Assembly: GCF_947501665.1 (NCBI RefSeq) | Contig: NZ_CANMWS010000036.1 | Span: 1-48,552, forward strand | Origin: an uncultured Shewanella sp. | GTDB taxonomy: Bacteria > Pseudomonadota > Gammaproteobacteria > Enterobacterales > Shewanellaceae | Direction of reading: 5' to 3' | Length of the DNA: 48,552 nt | Shown here: one piece after another, positions 8,359 to 17,911 of the stretch | Layout of the letters: every line of letters starts with the position of its first letter | How positions within the stretch are numbered: the first letter of the stretch is position 1 | The notes under the pieces: model-generated | Told to the model about the DNA's origin: nothing | The model's input: the letters and a program-made list of their open reading frames with translations, nothing else | Database searches by the model: none | Position numbers and translations under genes: made by a program

Positions 8359-8407
8359 GCACCAGATTGACTATAGTCGTCATATTTAAACGCCATGTTT
8401 AGGGGAA

Positions 8408-9109
8408 ATGATGACGTTAAATGTGTTATTTATTCCGGGCTTAGGGGGAGATGCGCAGATGTGGACAGCGGTAGGAAAGGCGATGTCTCCTCAGCTGAAA
8501 TTGCATTATGCTTCGGTTTTAAAAGGGAAGAGTGTGACCCAGCTTGCTCGCAGCATTTTAAAGGATGCACCAGAGAGATTTGTGGTTGTTGGTTTTTCTT
8601 TAGGGGGCTGGGTTGCGATGGCGATGGCCAATATTGCTCCAGAGAGGGTATTAGGGTTAGGATTGATCAGTACAACAGATGGCACGATGTCACATCAAAC
8701 CATCGCAGCAATGAAGGCATCACAAAAGCAAATTATTGAACAAGGTTTGAACAGTGTTGTTGAGCAATCTCTTTCCCATTACTTTACTCAAGAAGATCGC
8801 CACTGTGATTCGATAATTGACACTTATCAAGCAATGATGTTGAGGGTTGGTGCTGAGGTTTGCATGGCACAATACCAAGTTATTATTGATTTTCACGGGC
8901 CAATGCCATTTCTATCTGCCATTAGTTGTCCAGCTTTGGTGATTAGAGGGGAACAAGATGAACGGATCCCTCTATCAATTAGTCAAGATTTATGTCAAGC
9001 AATCCCTTTGTCCCAGTATGAGGTGATTGATGACTCATCTCATTACGTGCCATTAAGCCAGCCACAGTCAGTGGCTAATTGCCTTAATCAATGGTTAAGT
9101 CACCTGTAG
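8408..9109 (+). CDS. alpha/beta hydrolase
   Basis: A soluble cytoplasmic hydrolase of 233 residues. The oxyanion-hole region is FIPGLGGDAQMW. The nucleophile elbow is GFSLGGW (S64), the acid is in RGEQDERIP (D184) and the histidine in DDSSHYVPLS (H212), so the triad is complete. The family includes esterases, lipases and C-C hydrolases; the substrate is unknown. The start could be ATG 8408 or 8411. AGGGGA (8401-8406) is better spaced for 8411. It lies 50 bp after the LysR gene and converges on another alpha/beta hydrolase with a 14-bp gap; the two proteins are not close to each other in sequence. Confidence 0.88.
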   Translation: MMTLNVLFIPGLGGDAQMWTAVGKAMSPQLKLHYASVLKGKSVTQLARSILKDAPERFVVVGFSLGGWVAMAMANIAPERVLGLGLISTTDGTMSHQTIAAMKASQKQIIEQGLNSVVEQSLSHYFTQEDRHCDSIIDTYQAMMLRVGAEVCMAQYQVIIDFHGPMPFLSAISCPALVIRGEQDERIPLSISQDLCQAIPLSQYEVIDDSSHYVPLSQPQSVANCLNQWLSHL

Positions 9110-9123
9110 TGAGGAGGAGACTA

Positions 9124-9957
9124 TCATATCAAGTTAGCTATCCATTGGTTTAAGTGAGTCACAAAAATATCTGGCTGTTGTTGTGCACAAAAATGTGAAT
9201 CGGTGTGTTTCATCATAAAAGTAGGAATATTGTTTTGTTCCAGAAAAGGAAGGTTAATGCGCTTTTTACCTTTATCGGCTAAGCAATAGAGTTTTGGTAT
9301 CGCCAGTTTTCTGAAATCTTCGCCTATTTGACTGGTAAAGGTTTGCCTCGGTATAGCATATGCTAGGGATTGGGTGAGTAGACATTGTTTGATAAAGCAG
9401 GACTGATCGACAAGTTGCAGACCACAGAAATAACGCTGCATGGCTCGCTCACTGAGTCCAGCTTGATAAATACGCTGGCAAAAATCGGTATACCAAAGAG
9501 TGAAATCACCTCCTTGGTTAATGCATTGAGCCACTTCTTTAGAAATAAAAATACCATGTTGAGTGACAGTGGTTTCAATGGCATAGACGCCTTTAATAAG
9601 AGGGGCAAGTTCACTTTTCGCTAACTGATTGGCGTAAATACCGCCTTGTGAGTGGGCAATAAGAAAGAGGTTATCATATTGACGTTCCAGTGACTGAATT
9701 TGTTTTATGATCCCTTGGGTTCCCAGCTCAAATGAAAATGGTGTTGTTTTTAAGTGACCACTTTTTCCATGACCCAGTAAGTCAGGAATGAAGATGTCAT
9801 AGTTTTTGAGTTGGCTTGAATGGGCAAAATCACAGTAATTTAAATGTGAATCCCCACAACCATGTAAAAATACCAGTAAGGTATCACTGTGTTTGCTGTA
9901 TAAGCGTGCAAACAAATGGCAGTATTCTGTTTGAGTGTAAAATTCAGTTATCATCAT
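9124..9957 (-). CDS. alpha/beta hydrolase
   Basis: 277 residues of the alpha/beta hydrolase fold. The oxyanion-hole motif is FLHGCGDSHLNY, the strand-helix motif is IPDLLGHGKSG, the nucleophile elbow is AHSQGG (S103), and the probable catalytic His is in HTDSHFC (H255). There is no signal peptide. The ribosome binding site is weak, and ATG 9957 or 9954 are both possible. The protein is rich in cysteine (at least eight Cys), unusual for this fold. It is transcribed alone, convergent with the hydrolase ending at 9109. The substrate is unknown. Confidence 0.85.
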   Translation of the reverse strand: MMITEFYTQTEYCHLFARLYSKHSDTLLVFLHGCGDSHLNYCDFAHSSQLKNYDIFIPDLLGHGKSGHLKTTPFSFELGTQGIIKQIQSLERQYDNLFLIAHSQGGIYANQLAKSELAPLIKGVYAIETTVTQHGIFISKEVAQCINQGGDFTLWYTDFCQRIYQAGLSERAMQRYFCGLQLVDQSCFIKQCLLTQSLAYAIPRQTFTSQIGEDFRKLAIPKLYCLADKGKKRINLPFLEQNNIPTFMMKHTDSHFCAQQQPDIFVTHLNQWIANLI

Positions 9958-10086
9958 GATTATCTTGACATTGAATGGAATATAATGAGTATAGACTTAA
10001 GATGTGGTTTTTATATATTATTGATTATTAATGATTTAATCTCTTTTTTACCTTTATTGAGTGTATTCAGTGATCAACATGGAATA

Positions 10087-10216
10087 ATGAGAATGGAACG
10101 ACTTGACTATCTCGAGACGCATTTATCTCAATACACATTTTTTAACGGAACAAGCACTTTTAGCAGAAGTGAATGCTGATTTTACAACACTTGAGCAGTA
10201 TCAATTATCGGCTTAA
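10087..10216 (+). pseudogene. frameshifted mini-gene (about 42 aa)
   Basis: From ATG 10087 (or 10093) the frame reads MERLDYLETHLSQYTFF. It then meets six T's (10138-10143) and drifts. If one T is removed, it continues LTEQALLAEVNADFTTLEQY and stops at TAA 10214-10216. Both halves have clean protein-like helical composition and no internal stops, so a 42-residue protein broken in a homopolymer is likely. It may be a true pseudogene, a sequencing error or a slippage site. It sits between the divergent hydrolase and the DUF1295 gene. The 315 bp around it (9958-10272) hold nothing else. Confidence 0.55.
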
Positions 10217-10272
10217 GTTTTTTCCGTCTTACCGACTATGCTTATTGTAGGATTTCATTACTTGGAAAAGTC

Positions 10273-11079
10273 ATGATAGAAAGCATTATGCTGGCTTGGT
10301 TATGGGTGGCTGGAGTGATGATTTTAGCTTGGTGTATTGGCTTGTGGATCCACAATCCCAGTGTGATTGATGTGTTTTGGCCAATGACAATATTGCTTGC
10401 CAGTCTTATTCTTGCTGGGGGAATGGCAAGTGGTTTAATATCTCAATTACTGCAGTTATTACTCTTACTTTGGAGTCTGCGCTTGGCGGGATACTTGCTG
10501 TTTAAGCGTGTGTTACCTCATCATTTAGATAAACGCTATACCTATATCAGTTCGAGTTGGGATGGCTCTAAGAAGATAGGCTTTTTTCTTCACTTTCAGC
10601 TTCAGGGGGTGTTGGCTGTAGTGATCGCGCTGCCTTTTTTATTTATCGATCATCATTTATCCTTTAACTTTTTTAATGGTATTGGGCTCTTGTTAGTGTT
10701 GATTGGTATCATTTTTGAAAGTGTGGCAGATGTTCAACTCATTGGCGCTAAAGAGCAAGGTCTGACGCTTTGTCAGAAGGGGTTATGGCAATATTCACGG
10801 CACCCTAATTATTTTTTTGAGTGGATTATTTGGCTAGGGTTTGCGATGGCAGGTTGGAGCGCCAGTTTGCAGATGACACTCAGGGATGAGCGTATATTGG
10901 ATTTTGCTTGGCTCAGTTTATGCTCACCAGTGTTACTCTTAGCTATCATGTTAAAAGTGACCATACCGCTCACGGAGAAATTGTCGATACAAGCCAAAGG
11001 AAGCATTTATCGCCAATATCAACAAAGTACTTCCATGTTTGTCCTTTTACCGCCTAAAAAACGCCTTCCCAAAACATAA
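10273..11079 (+). CDS. DUF1295 membrane protein
   Basis: An integral membrane protein of 268 residues with about seven hydrophobic segments. The C-terminal half has the DUF1295/steroid 5-alpha-reductase-like signature GLWQYSRHPNYFFEW, and the last helix is followed by YRQYQQSTSMFVLLPPKK, also typical. The related family contains isoprenylcysteine methyltransferases and sterol reductases. Members next to cyclopropane fatty-acid synthase genes suggest a lipid-modifying role, but no such neighbour is present here. The ribosome binding site is GGAAAAG. It converges with the potassium channel gene. Exact reaction unknown. Confidence 0.88.
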   Translation: MIESIMLAWLWVAGVMILAWCIGLWIHNPSVIDVFWPMTILLASLILAGGMASGLISQLLQLLLLLWSLRLAGYLLFKRVLPHHLDKRYTYISSSWDGSKKIGFFLHFQLQGVLAVVIALPFLFIDHHLSFNFFNGIGLLLVLIGIIFESVADVQLIGAKEQGLTLCQKGLWQYSRHPNYFFEWIIWLGFAMAGWSASLQMTLRDERILDFAWLSLCSPVLLLAIMLKVTIPLTEKLSIQAKGSIYRQYQQSTSMFVLLPPKKRLPKT

Positions 11080-11155
11080 AATATTGGAGCCATACATCAG
11101 GGACTCACCGCTGCGAATGGCTTCAATGATTGCTTACTCCATTTTATGACGGTCG

Positions 11156-12220
11156 TTAACTTACAAAATGCCAGTTTACTTCACTTGCTAAAATTCGCTC
11201 TGACGCAATATAGTGAATAAAATGCCCAGAGGTGAGCTGGCGATTCGAAGGAGGATTGAGCTCGACATCATCACCAGACAACATAGTGGAAATGGCGATA
11301 AGAGTGGCATTGTTGTCATTTTTCATTTGTTGCCACAGTTGCCCAACGGTGAAAGAGGGGACATTGTCAGGGATCATCAATGAAAATTGTGTTGCACCGG
11401 TTTGTGGGCTGAGCAAGTGACTAATGACTCTTGATGAACCGGGATCTTGCATAGAACGAGCCAATAATTCGGCTGAGCGGTTACTGCCGGATTCAATATT
11501 AGGGCAATGTTTATCTAATAAAGCGGCATTTTGCTCATCGTTAAAATAGGCAACAATGTGGCAATCGGGTTTTACTCTGGGGGAAATAGCGAGTGCCGCC
11601 ATGAGGGTTTGATCATCGCTTTCTCCGTAAATAATGACTCGATTGGCATTATCCACACTGATCCGATTTAATGCCTCTTCATTCGAGAAGGAAGGCATTT
11701 TGGCAAAGTCCACTTGATCATTGTCTGGATAAGGATGGGTTTGTTCATCATTATTCACACAGAGCACAATTTGTCCATTTTGTCTGCGTTTATCCGATAA
11801 AATACAATCAATGAGTTTGCGAGTGCCTTTAGGGTGCCAACCGATAATAATGACATGATTACTGTAATGTGAAAAATTTCTCATACCGTTGATATTCCGT
11901 TCAATAAATGTTTTTGTTGTGGCAATAATTTTGGCCAAAACAGACCCAAAAATACCGATGCTGGCAGGTATTTGATACCAAGCGACAAATTGTTGCCCAC
12001 CTGTGGTTATGGGTGACATATCGCCAAATCCTACTGTACTGCCCACAACAGACATGAAGTAGAAAAATTGAGGCAGCTGTACCAGCTGTGTTTCTCCTAA
12101 GGCATCGAGGGCTAACCAGCAAATAAAATAATGTGCAATAGCGCCTAATAATAGCGAGGGCCAGCTGATTTTATGTAAATGCACTGAACATAATAGGTAA
12201 ATACGTCTAAATAAGTACAT
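11156..12220 (-). CDS. potassium channel with RCK/TrkA-N domain
   Basis: An inner-membrane K+ channel subunit of 354 residues. Two transmembrane helices (about 22-40 and 73-95) flank the pore loop, with selectivity filter STVGFGD (T62-D67). A cytosolic RCK/TrkA-N Rossmann domain follows, from residue 121 (HVIIIGWHPKGTRKL). It has the 2TM + RCK form of MthK-like channels, and the first helix starts within 20 residues of the N-terminus. The usual GxGxxG nucleotide loop is changed to GWHPKG, so ligand binding may differ. It is divergent from the chemoreceptor gene at 12387. Confidence 0.9.
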   Translation of the reverse strand: MYLFRRIYLLCSVHLHKISWPSLLLGAIAHYFICWLALDALGETQLVQLPQFFYFMSVVGSTVGFGDMSPITTGGQQFVAWYQIPASIGIFGSVLAKIIATTKTFIERNINGMRNFSHYSNHVIIIGWHPKGTRKLIDCILSDKRRQNGQIVLCVNNDEQTHPYPDNDQVDFAKMPSFSNEEALNRISVDNANRVIIYGESDDQTLMAALAISPRVKPDCHIVAYFNDEQNAALLDKHCPNIESGSNRSAELLARSMQDPGSSRVISHLLSPQTGATQFSLMIPDNVPSFTVGQLWQQMKNDNNATLIAISTMLSGDDVELNPPSNRQLTSGHFIHYIASERILASEVNWHFVS

Positions 12221-12331
12221 GACAAACTACCCGTTTGGCGGTTGTTGAAGGTGTATGAACCATGGATGACTCTGTCCTTTTTGTTTAATTAGCGAAATAA
12301 GTGTAAATAAATTTCATTGAGATTGAAAGAT

Positions 12332-12345
12332 TTACAATATTGTAA
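12332..12345. promoter_or_regulatory. 14-bp palindrome upstream of the chemoreceptor
   Basis: TTACAATATTGTAA is a perfect palindrome, 41 bases before the start of the chemoreceptor gene and within the divergent promoter region. It is a candidate operator; the binding protein is unknown. Confidence 0.35.
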
Positions 12346-12386
12346 TGGTCTTATCTGAATAACAATTACAGTAAGGATACCCTTCT

Positions 12387-14471
12387 ATGATGTCCCCGAA
12401 GAAATGGACAATCTTTTTCTTGGATCAATTGAACTTCAAAGCGAAGTTTTCGTTATTAGCGTTTTTATTTTATTTGCCACTGATTGCTTGTTTTGTGTGG
12501 ATAATGAAAGATAAGTTACTCGTGATGAAACAATATGAAAATAGGATAGTGGGACACACGATAATTAGCGAAATAGCTGCTATTGAGCGAGGGCTAAGAT
12601 TTAAGACCGATACTCCCGCGCCAGACAACGATCTCGCCCCTTTTTGGTTACAACTTAGGGAAGATAAGTACATTTTGACACCTTGGCAGCAGTGGCAAAT
12701 GCTGTTGAATACACTAAAAAATGTTCATAGTCGTGCAATGGAGGCTGAGCTTATACGTGGATACGAGCAATCTTATGCACTCAGAGAGGATGCGGCGAGC
12801 TTAAGTGGGTTAAATCGTGACACGGATAGGGAAAATTTTTATTTTACGAAATTGATTGTTGATGATCTTCCTGCGTTATTTGAATATGTTGGCCGTTTAC
12901 AGGTGATTAGCCTGACTATTTTGCAGCAAGGGCATTTTACGGCAAATTCTTATACCCATATTGTTGCTTTAGATAAGCGGGTGAATGAATTACAGGTGGC
13001 TGTGTCAAATAATATGTCTCAGTTATTATCGCGTTATGGGGTAAAAACGGCCATTAATGGCAAGGAGAACATTGAACGAGAACAAACAAGTGAAAACGCC
13101 TCTTCTCAAGAAAAGCCAAGGTTTAAATCAAGCATCCAAACCTTATCTACCGTTAAATATGACAAACTTGAGCATACAGCTATCGATGATTTACACTCTC
13201 TGTTACTTGAAATTGACCAATTTCAGACAGTATTACGGCAGTCTCTCATCGATCCCGATACGATTGTATTGAGTCAGGACATGTTAATGCCTTATTTTGA
13301 GAACGTGTCCCAGCAAAGTGAGATAGCAGCGTTGAGCACAGAACAAGCTTTATTGAGTCGTTTAACGCAAAGTGAAACGCAGCATTTTAATGAATTATTA
13401 TTGTTGGCTAGCTTACTGCTATTCGTAATTTTTCTCATTAGCTATGTATTGATAGCGATTTATCGTTCACTCAGTCAACATGTTAAAATGATCACTCAAG
13501 CGTCTGCTCGGCTTGGAAAAGGGGATTTTTCTCAAGTGATGAATATTGTATCAAAAGATGAATTTGGCGATATTGGGCATAATTTCATGAATATGCAAAA
13601 CAGTATTCATGCTCTTTTGTATGGGATATCTAAAGAGGTTATGCAATTAAAAGTGGCTGCGACGCAAATTGACCGGTTAACCCAAAGCATGGCAGATAAT
13701 TTGTCGATACAAAGGCAAAACACCCACAGCGTGGCTGATGGTGCTGAGCAAGTGACTCATTCGTTGTCGGTGATCCGTAATAGCACTGAGCATGCTAATA
13801 ACATGATTCATTTAACCAGTGAAAATGTTCAAATGGGAGGGAGGGTTATCAAGGACACGGGGATTGCGATCACTGATATTGCTGAGGAAGTAACGTGTTC
13901 TGCTGATGTGATTAATGAACTGGCGGAGCACAGTGTCGAAATAGGTCAATTCGTGAATGTGATAAAAGAGATTGCTGAACAAACGAATTTATTAGCATTA
14001 AATGCAGCGATTGAGGCTGCAAGAGCAGGTGAACAAGGGCGAGGTTTTGCCGTTGTCGCCGATGAGGTGAGAACGTTAGCGAGTCGCACGCAAGATGCGA
14101 CCAATGAAATTCAACGGATCATAAAACAATTGCAAGAAGGTACTGCACGTTCTGTCACTGTGATGAATACGGGGGTGAAGAAAGCCGAATATGGGGTGAG
14201 TAAAACCCAAGAAGTGTCGACGGCTTTTGAAGGGGTGACGCATAATGTGAAGGATATTATGTTGGCCACACACGATATTACCGCTGCGGTAGAAGAGCAA
14301 GAGAGTAAAGTGGTTGATATTGAAACAAATACGGCCAATATTGCAAAACGTTCGGATGAACTTTCTATTGTGGCAGAGGATGCATTTCAGGCTGGGCAAG
14401 CACTGAATTTGCTAGCGGAACGGATTGACCATCAATTATCTCAGTTTACTTTATTGATGAGAAAGAAATAG
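12387..14471 (+). CDS. methyl-accepting chemotaxis protein
   Basis: A transmembrane chemoreceptor of 694 residues. The N-terminal helix is at about 18-40. The periplasmic sensor is large, about 41-335, mostly helical with a polar insert near 225-250 (SENASSQEKPRFK). The second membrane helix is at about 338-360, the HAMP domain at 361-415 and the cytoplasmic signalling domain at 430-690. The hairpin tip NLLALNAAIEAARAGEQGRG (about 533-552), followed by FAVVADEVRTLA, is the signature that binds CheW and CheA. The protein lacks a C-terminal NWETF-type tether, so it probably relies on other receptors for adaptation enzymes. The sensor matches no type I can name, so the ligand is unknown. It is monocistronic, with a strong hairpin following. 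Confidence 0.95.
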   Translation: MMSPKKWTIFFLDQLNFKAKFSLLAFLFYLPLIACFVWIMKDKLLVMKQYENRIVGHTIISEIAAIERGLRFKTDTPAPDNDLAPFWLQLREDKYILTPWQQWQMLLNTLKNVHSRAMEAELIRGYEQSYALREDAASLSGLNRDTDRENFYFTKLIVDDLPALFEYVGRLQVISLTILQQGHFTANSYTHIVALDKRVNELQVAVSNNMSQLLSRYGVKTAINGKENIEREQTSENASSQEKPRFKSSIQTLSTVKYDKLEHTAIDDLHSLLLEIDQFQTVLRQSLIDPDTIVLSQDMLMPYFENVSQQSEIAALSTEQALLSRLTQSETQHFNELLLLASLLLFVIFLISYVLIAIYRSLSQHVKMITQASARLGKGDFSQVMNIVSKDEFGDIGHNFMNMQNSIHALLYGISKEVMQLKVAATQIDRLTQSMADNLSIQRQNTHSVADGAEQVTHSLSVIRNSTEHANNMIHLTSENVQMGGRVIKDTGIAITDIAEEVTCSADVINELAEHSVEIGQFVNVIKEIAEQTNLLALNAAIEAARAGEQGRGFAVVADEVRTLASRTQDATNEIQRIIKQLQEGTARSVTVMNTGVKKAEYGVSKTQEVSTAFEGVTHNVKDIMLATHDITAAVEEQESKVVDIETNTANIAKRSDELSIVAEDAFQAGQALNLLAERIDHQLSQFTLLMRKK

Positions 14472-14514
14472 GGTTTGTCGAGTTCAGGTGACTTGGCCCC
14501 TTATGAAGAGAATA

Positions 14515-14559
14515 AAAGGATTGATATTGGTGAAGTGAATAGACCAATACCAATCCTTT
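14515..14559. terminator. bidirectional terminator
   Basis: A 17-bp stem with 16 pairs (14515-14531 with 14543-14559) and an 11-base loop. It starts AAAGGATTG, is A-rich on the left and T-rich on the right. It lies between the converging chemoreceptor and Ig-repeat genes and would serve both. Confidence 0.8.
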
Positions 14560-14579
14560 AATTTAAGTGCCCCTAGGCT

Positions 14580-17501
14580 TTATCTGGTAATGGTCAGCTT
14601 CGCCTCACTTTTGTAGGGTGTGCTGTTACTTTGGTCGTAGTAGTTTCCTTTAATATCAACTTCGCCATTCTTATGGGCTGTCACAGTACCAGCTACGGGA
14701 CCACCGTTAGCGACACTGGCTTTATTATTACTGGTATACCAATCTGTTTGGGCACTGACGTCTATTTGAGCACCACTGTGATAAATGAGATAAGCCGTGA
14801 ATTTTTTCGTGGTGGGTTTACCGTGAGTTCTTTCGGGGATCCTGGCTTCTTTAGGTAAAATGACAAACGCTTCAATTGTGTCATGGATGACTTGTACTGA
14901 AGTGGTGGTTGTGATTGGTTCTGCACCTGGCATAAAGTAGGAAACGGTGATGTCTGTTGTGCCATGTTTATGTGCTGTTGCCAGCCCTTTATTGTCTTCA
15001 TTATTACTGATACTGACGATGTGGCTTTTATCACTCACCCAGTACGTATTATCATCGTCGGTGATATTTTCCTCACTGCCGTCAGAGTAATGGAGTTTGG
15101 CAGTAAAATGGATGGTTTGATTGACATAAAGCACGGGATTATCAGGTTGCAAGGTTAAATGAAGGGGAGTGGGGTTGGTGACGATAAGTGTAGCCTCAGC
15201 GGTTAGGCGTGTATTTAAGTGCTTGTCAAAAGTGGCGATGATAGGTGCGGTGCCAGGGCTCCTGCCATAGGTGAGTGCAGTGCCTGGGCTATCTGGATCC
15301 ATTATTGCGGTATCTGGATGTAGACTGAGCCAATCAACCTCGTTGGTCACATCCGTTTTATGACCATCTGAATAGGTCAATATCGCATGAAAATGGGCTT
15401 CACTGCCCAGTGGTTTACTTTGATGTTGAGGCTCTATGGCCAAATAGGTAGGGATGGGAGGGGTAATGATTAACTCTCTGGCTTCTGCATAAATGAGATG
15501 ATTATTGTTAGCATCATAATATTGGGCAGTGATTTGTGTGGTGCCTTTTTTATATGTGATTACGAGTCCTTTTGTTTCTCTTTGATTGTTTTCTATGGTT
15601 GCACTTTGTCTGTTAGAGCTGTGCCAATGAGTATGCGAATTTTTTGTCACATCAATAATGGTTTCATTGTCAAAATGTAGCTCAGCTATATATTGTATCG
15701 TTTCACCCGCTGCTCTAGTTTGTGTTCCTTTTGGGCTAATAACAAGGAACATGGCTTTTGCTGGTTGTACGGTTAATTGAGTGTCTGCTTCAAACTCTTC
15801 ATCATTGGGATAATCTTGGTATTGTACTGAAATTGTTGTTTCCCCTGGCGTTTTTGCTGTTGCAATACCTTTATCTTCGCCAATTTGACTGTTAATACTT
15901 GCAACAGAGGTCTTTGTACTGACCCAATGTGTTGCTGGATGATGAGTGACATTGTGAGACGATCCATCAGTGTAAATAATGTCAGCATCGTAAGCTTGAG
16001 TACTGCCCACAGGAATATGGACATTACGGGGTGAAATCAATATTTCTTTTGGAATGGCTTCACTGACATAAAGCTCAGCAATATCGCGTAACTGACTATT
16101 CTCATTAAGATCATAAATGGCGGTTATTTCAGTGAGGCCAGTTTCACTGTGTGTTGGGCTGGGGTTGGTATCGGCAATGCCGTATTGATCAATGGTGGCT
16201 ATTTGGGTGTGTTCGCTAAGCCAAGTGACTAAACGGGTAACATCTTCTGTTGTGTGATCGGTATATGAAAGGGTCGCTTTATATTTTACGATATGCCCCT
16301 TAGGTACCGTTTTGACTTTAGGACTAATGACTAAGCTGTCAATGATAGCTTCGGTGACGAATAATTCTGCACTCGCGCTGTGCGCTTTATAGGCTGCAGT
16401 AATGATTGATTTGCCAGTATTGAGAGTATTAGTTTGCCCTGATGCCACATTGTCCATTAAGGCAACGTGTTCATTATCGCTACTCCACACTGTATCACTG
16501 TCATTCGTTGCATTATATGTACTACCGTCACTGAGTAATGCGTTGACCTCAAACTGTTGAGATATACCATTAGGGATAGATGCGACTAAGGGACTTATGA
16601 TGAGTTCACGCACAGTGGCATTACTCACATTTAATTTAGAAGAGCCGGATAAACCATTAAAAGTGGCGGCAATGCTTGTTTGACCCACAGAGAGTCCTTC
16701 TGCTATGCCATTTTCAGTGATATTGGCTATTTGTTCCTCGCTGGAGAACCAAAGGGTATGCATATGGCGGGTAACATCGGCAGTGGTTTTATCATTGTAA
16801 ATAACGGTGGCGGTATAAGCTTGTTTTAATCCGACAGCAATATTGGCCATTTCAGGTAATACAATGAGTTCAACGGGGATAACATTACTGATGGTTAAGG
16901 TGGCATTCGCGGTTAATGTTTCATCATTGTTATATTTTGCGGTGATGTCAGTTGTTCCTTTAACGTTATCCTGTGCTTGGGCAAGACCTGTTTGGCTAAT
17001 AATGGCGTAATTTGTGTGACTACTTGACCAATCAATATAAGGGTCATCAGTCACATCGACAACAGTGTCATTATCTAAAATTAAATCTGCTGTGTACTGG
17101 AGTGTGGAACCTTGTTGAATAGTATGATATTGCGGAGTAATAACGAGCTTTTTGGGGGGGCTGTTATTCACAACCAGTATTGCTGAGGCGCTGATCCCAT
17201 AAAGCGTGGCTGTAATATTGACTGTGCCATTGTCAATCCCCGTTGCGATGCCAATATCATTAATGATTGCAATTTCTGTGTCGCTGCTGCTCCATTCTGC
17301 GTCATCGGTAATGGTTTCGGTATTGCCGTTATTATAAGTGGCTTGTAAGGTATAAGATTGGGTTTCATCGATTGAGATTAATGTTGACTCAGGGCTTATT
17401 ATAAGAGACACAATCTCGTTACGATTATCGCTTGAATTGTTACAGTTGATGACCATTAAGGTAAAGCTAACAATGGCCATGTATTTTAATATAGTATTCA
17501 T
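14580..17501 (-). CDS. Ig-like (BIG2) repeat lipoprotein A, 10 domains
   Basis: A predicted surface or periplasmic protein of 973 residues made almost entirely of bacterial Ig-like (Big_2) domains. I count ten units of about 90 residues, each starting with a strand such as LVISPK, then Y.A.L.Y.DG....DVT, W.SS....A.I and G.A....G.T.I.A.Y. The signal segment ends in VINC-NNSSD, with Cys20 as the probable lipid anchor; Asn at -1 is unusual for a lipobox. The layout matches the paralogue at 41467, also with Cys20 followed by an Asp/Asn/Ser linker. There is no enzyme domain or cell-wall anchor. The likely role is a stalk or adhesin. AAGGAA precedes the ATG, and the gene is monocistronic. Confidence 0.9.
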   Translation of the reverse strand: MNTILKYMAIVSFTLMVINCNNSSDNRNEIVSLIISPESTLISIDETQSYTLQATYNNGNTETITDDAEWSSSDTEIAIINDIGIATGIDNGTVNITATLYGISASAILVVNNSPPKKLVITPQYHTIQQGSTLQYTADLILDNDTVVDVTDDPYIDWSSSHTNYAIISQTGLAQAQDNVKGTTDITAKYNNDETLTANATLTISNVIPVELIVLPEMANIAVGLKQAYTATVIYNDKTTADVTRHMHTLWFSSEEQIANITENGIAEGLSVGQTSIAATFNGLSGSSKLNVSNATVRELIISPLVASIPNGISQQFEVNALLSDGSTYNATNDSDTVWSSDNEHVALMDNVASGQTNTLNTGKSIITAAYKAHSASAELFVTEAIIDSLVISPKVKTVPKGHIVKYKATLSYTDHTTEDVTRLVTWLSEHTQIATIDQYGIADTNPSPTHSETGLTEITAIYDLNENSQLRDIAELYVSEAIPKEILISPRNVHIPVGSTQAYDADIIYTDGSSHNVTHHPATHWVSTKTSVASINSQIGEDKGIATAKTPGETTISVQYQDYPNDEEFEADTQLTVQPAKAMFLVISPKGTQTRAAGETIQYIAELHFDNETIIDVTKNSHTHWHSSNRQSATIENNQRETKGLVITYKKGTTQITAQYYDANNNHLIYAEARELIITPPIPTYLAIEPQHQSKPLGSEAHFHAILTYSDGHKTDVTNEVDWLSLHPDTAIMDPDSPGTALTYGRSPGTAPIIATFDKHLNTRLTAEATLIVTNPTPLHLTLQPDNPVLYVNQTIHFTAKLHYSDGSEENITDDDNTYWVSDKSHIVSISNNEDNKGLATAHKHGTTDITVSYFMPGAEPITTTTSVQVIHDTIEAFVILPKEARIPERTHGKPTTKKFTAYLIYHSGAQIDVSAQTDWYTSNNKASVANGGPVAGTVTAHKNGEVDIKGNYYDQSNSTPYKSEAKLTITR

Positions 17502-17911
17502 TTTATGTTCCTTACTGCGTAAACTGGATTTTTAATCGAGTTTTCAGGCATCGTATTGCTAATGGCATGGATACGAATAAGGAACTTGTATCGTTTAATG
17601 TCTATAGCAATTTATGTGCTATTGGGTATGTTGATTAAGATACGAATGCTCAAATTGAGGTTGGATGGATGGTGAGAACATTATAAAGGTTAACTGAAGT
17701 TAACTTTTGCATGAATTGTAATTATTTGTTTTATATTAACCACTGATTTTAATGCATTTTAAGTTTGTTTTTTAATTAATGTGTGTCTATTTGTGTTGCT
17801 GGTTTTTCAAAAGAGATCGATTTGGGTAACTTGTCCCCTATCTGTGTTTATCCTGAGTTCAGGTTAGTTATCATTGAGGGAGGACAAGGTGTTGAGAAAC
17901 GAGAGCTTGCG
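17502..17911. other. intergenic stretch upstream of Ig gene A
   Basis: 410 bp of AT-rich DNA with no supported gene. It contains the upstream region of Ig gene A and the 3' flank of the MgtC-like gene. I see no clear terminator or operator. Confidence 0.5.

Noticed and set aside
9916..10179. 87-codon plus-strand frame before the DUF1295 gene
   Set aside because: Its first half is antisense to the hydrolase start; only the final part (from 10087) looks coding, and it is listed as a frameshifted mini-gene.
14580..17501. Ig-repeat gene as a phage tail or RTX-type protein
   Set aside because: No glycine-rich calcium repeats, no secretion tail and no phage neighbours; the lipoprotein signal supports a surface lipoprotein.
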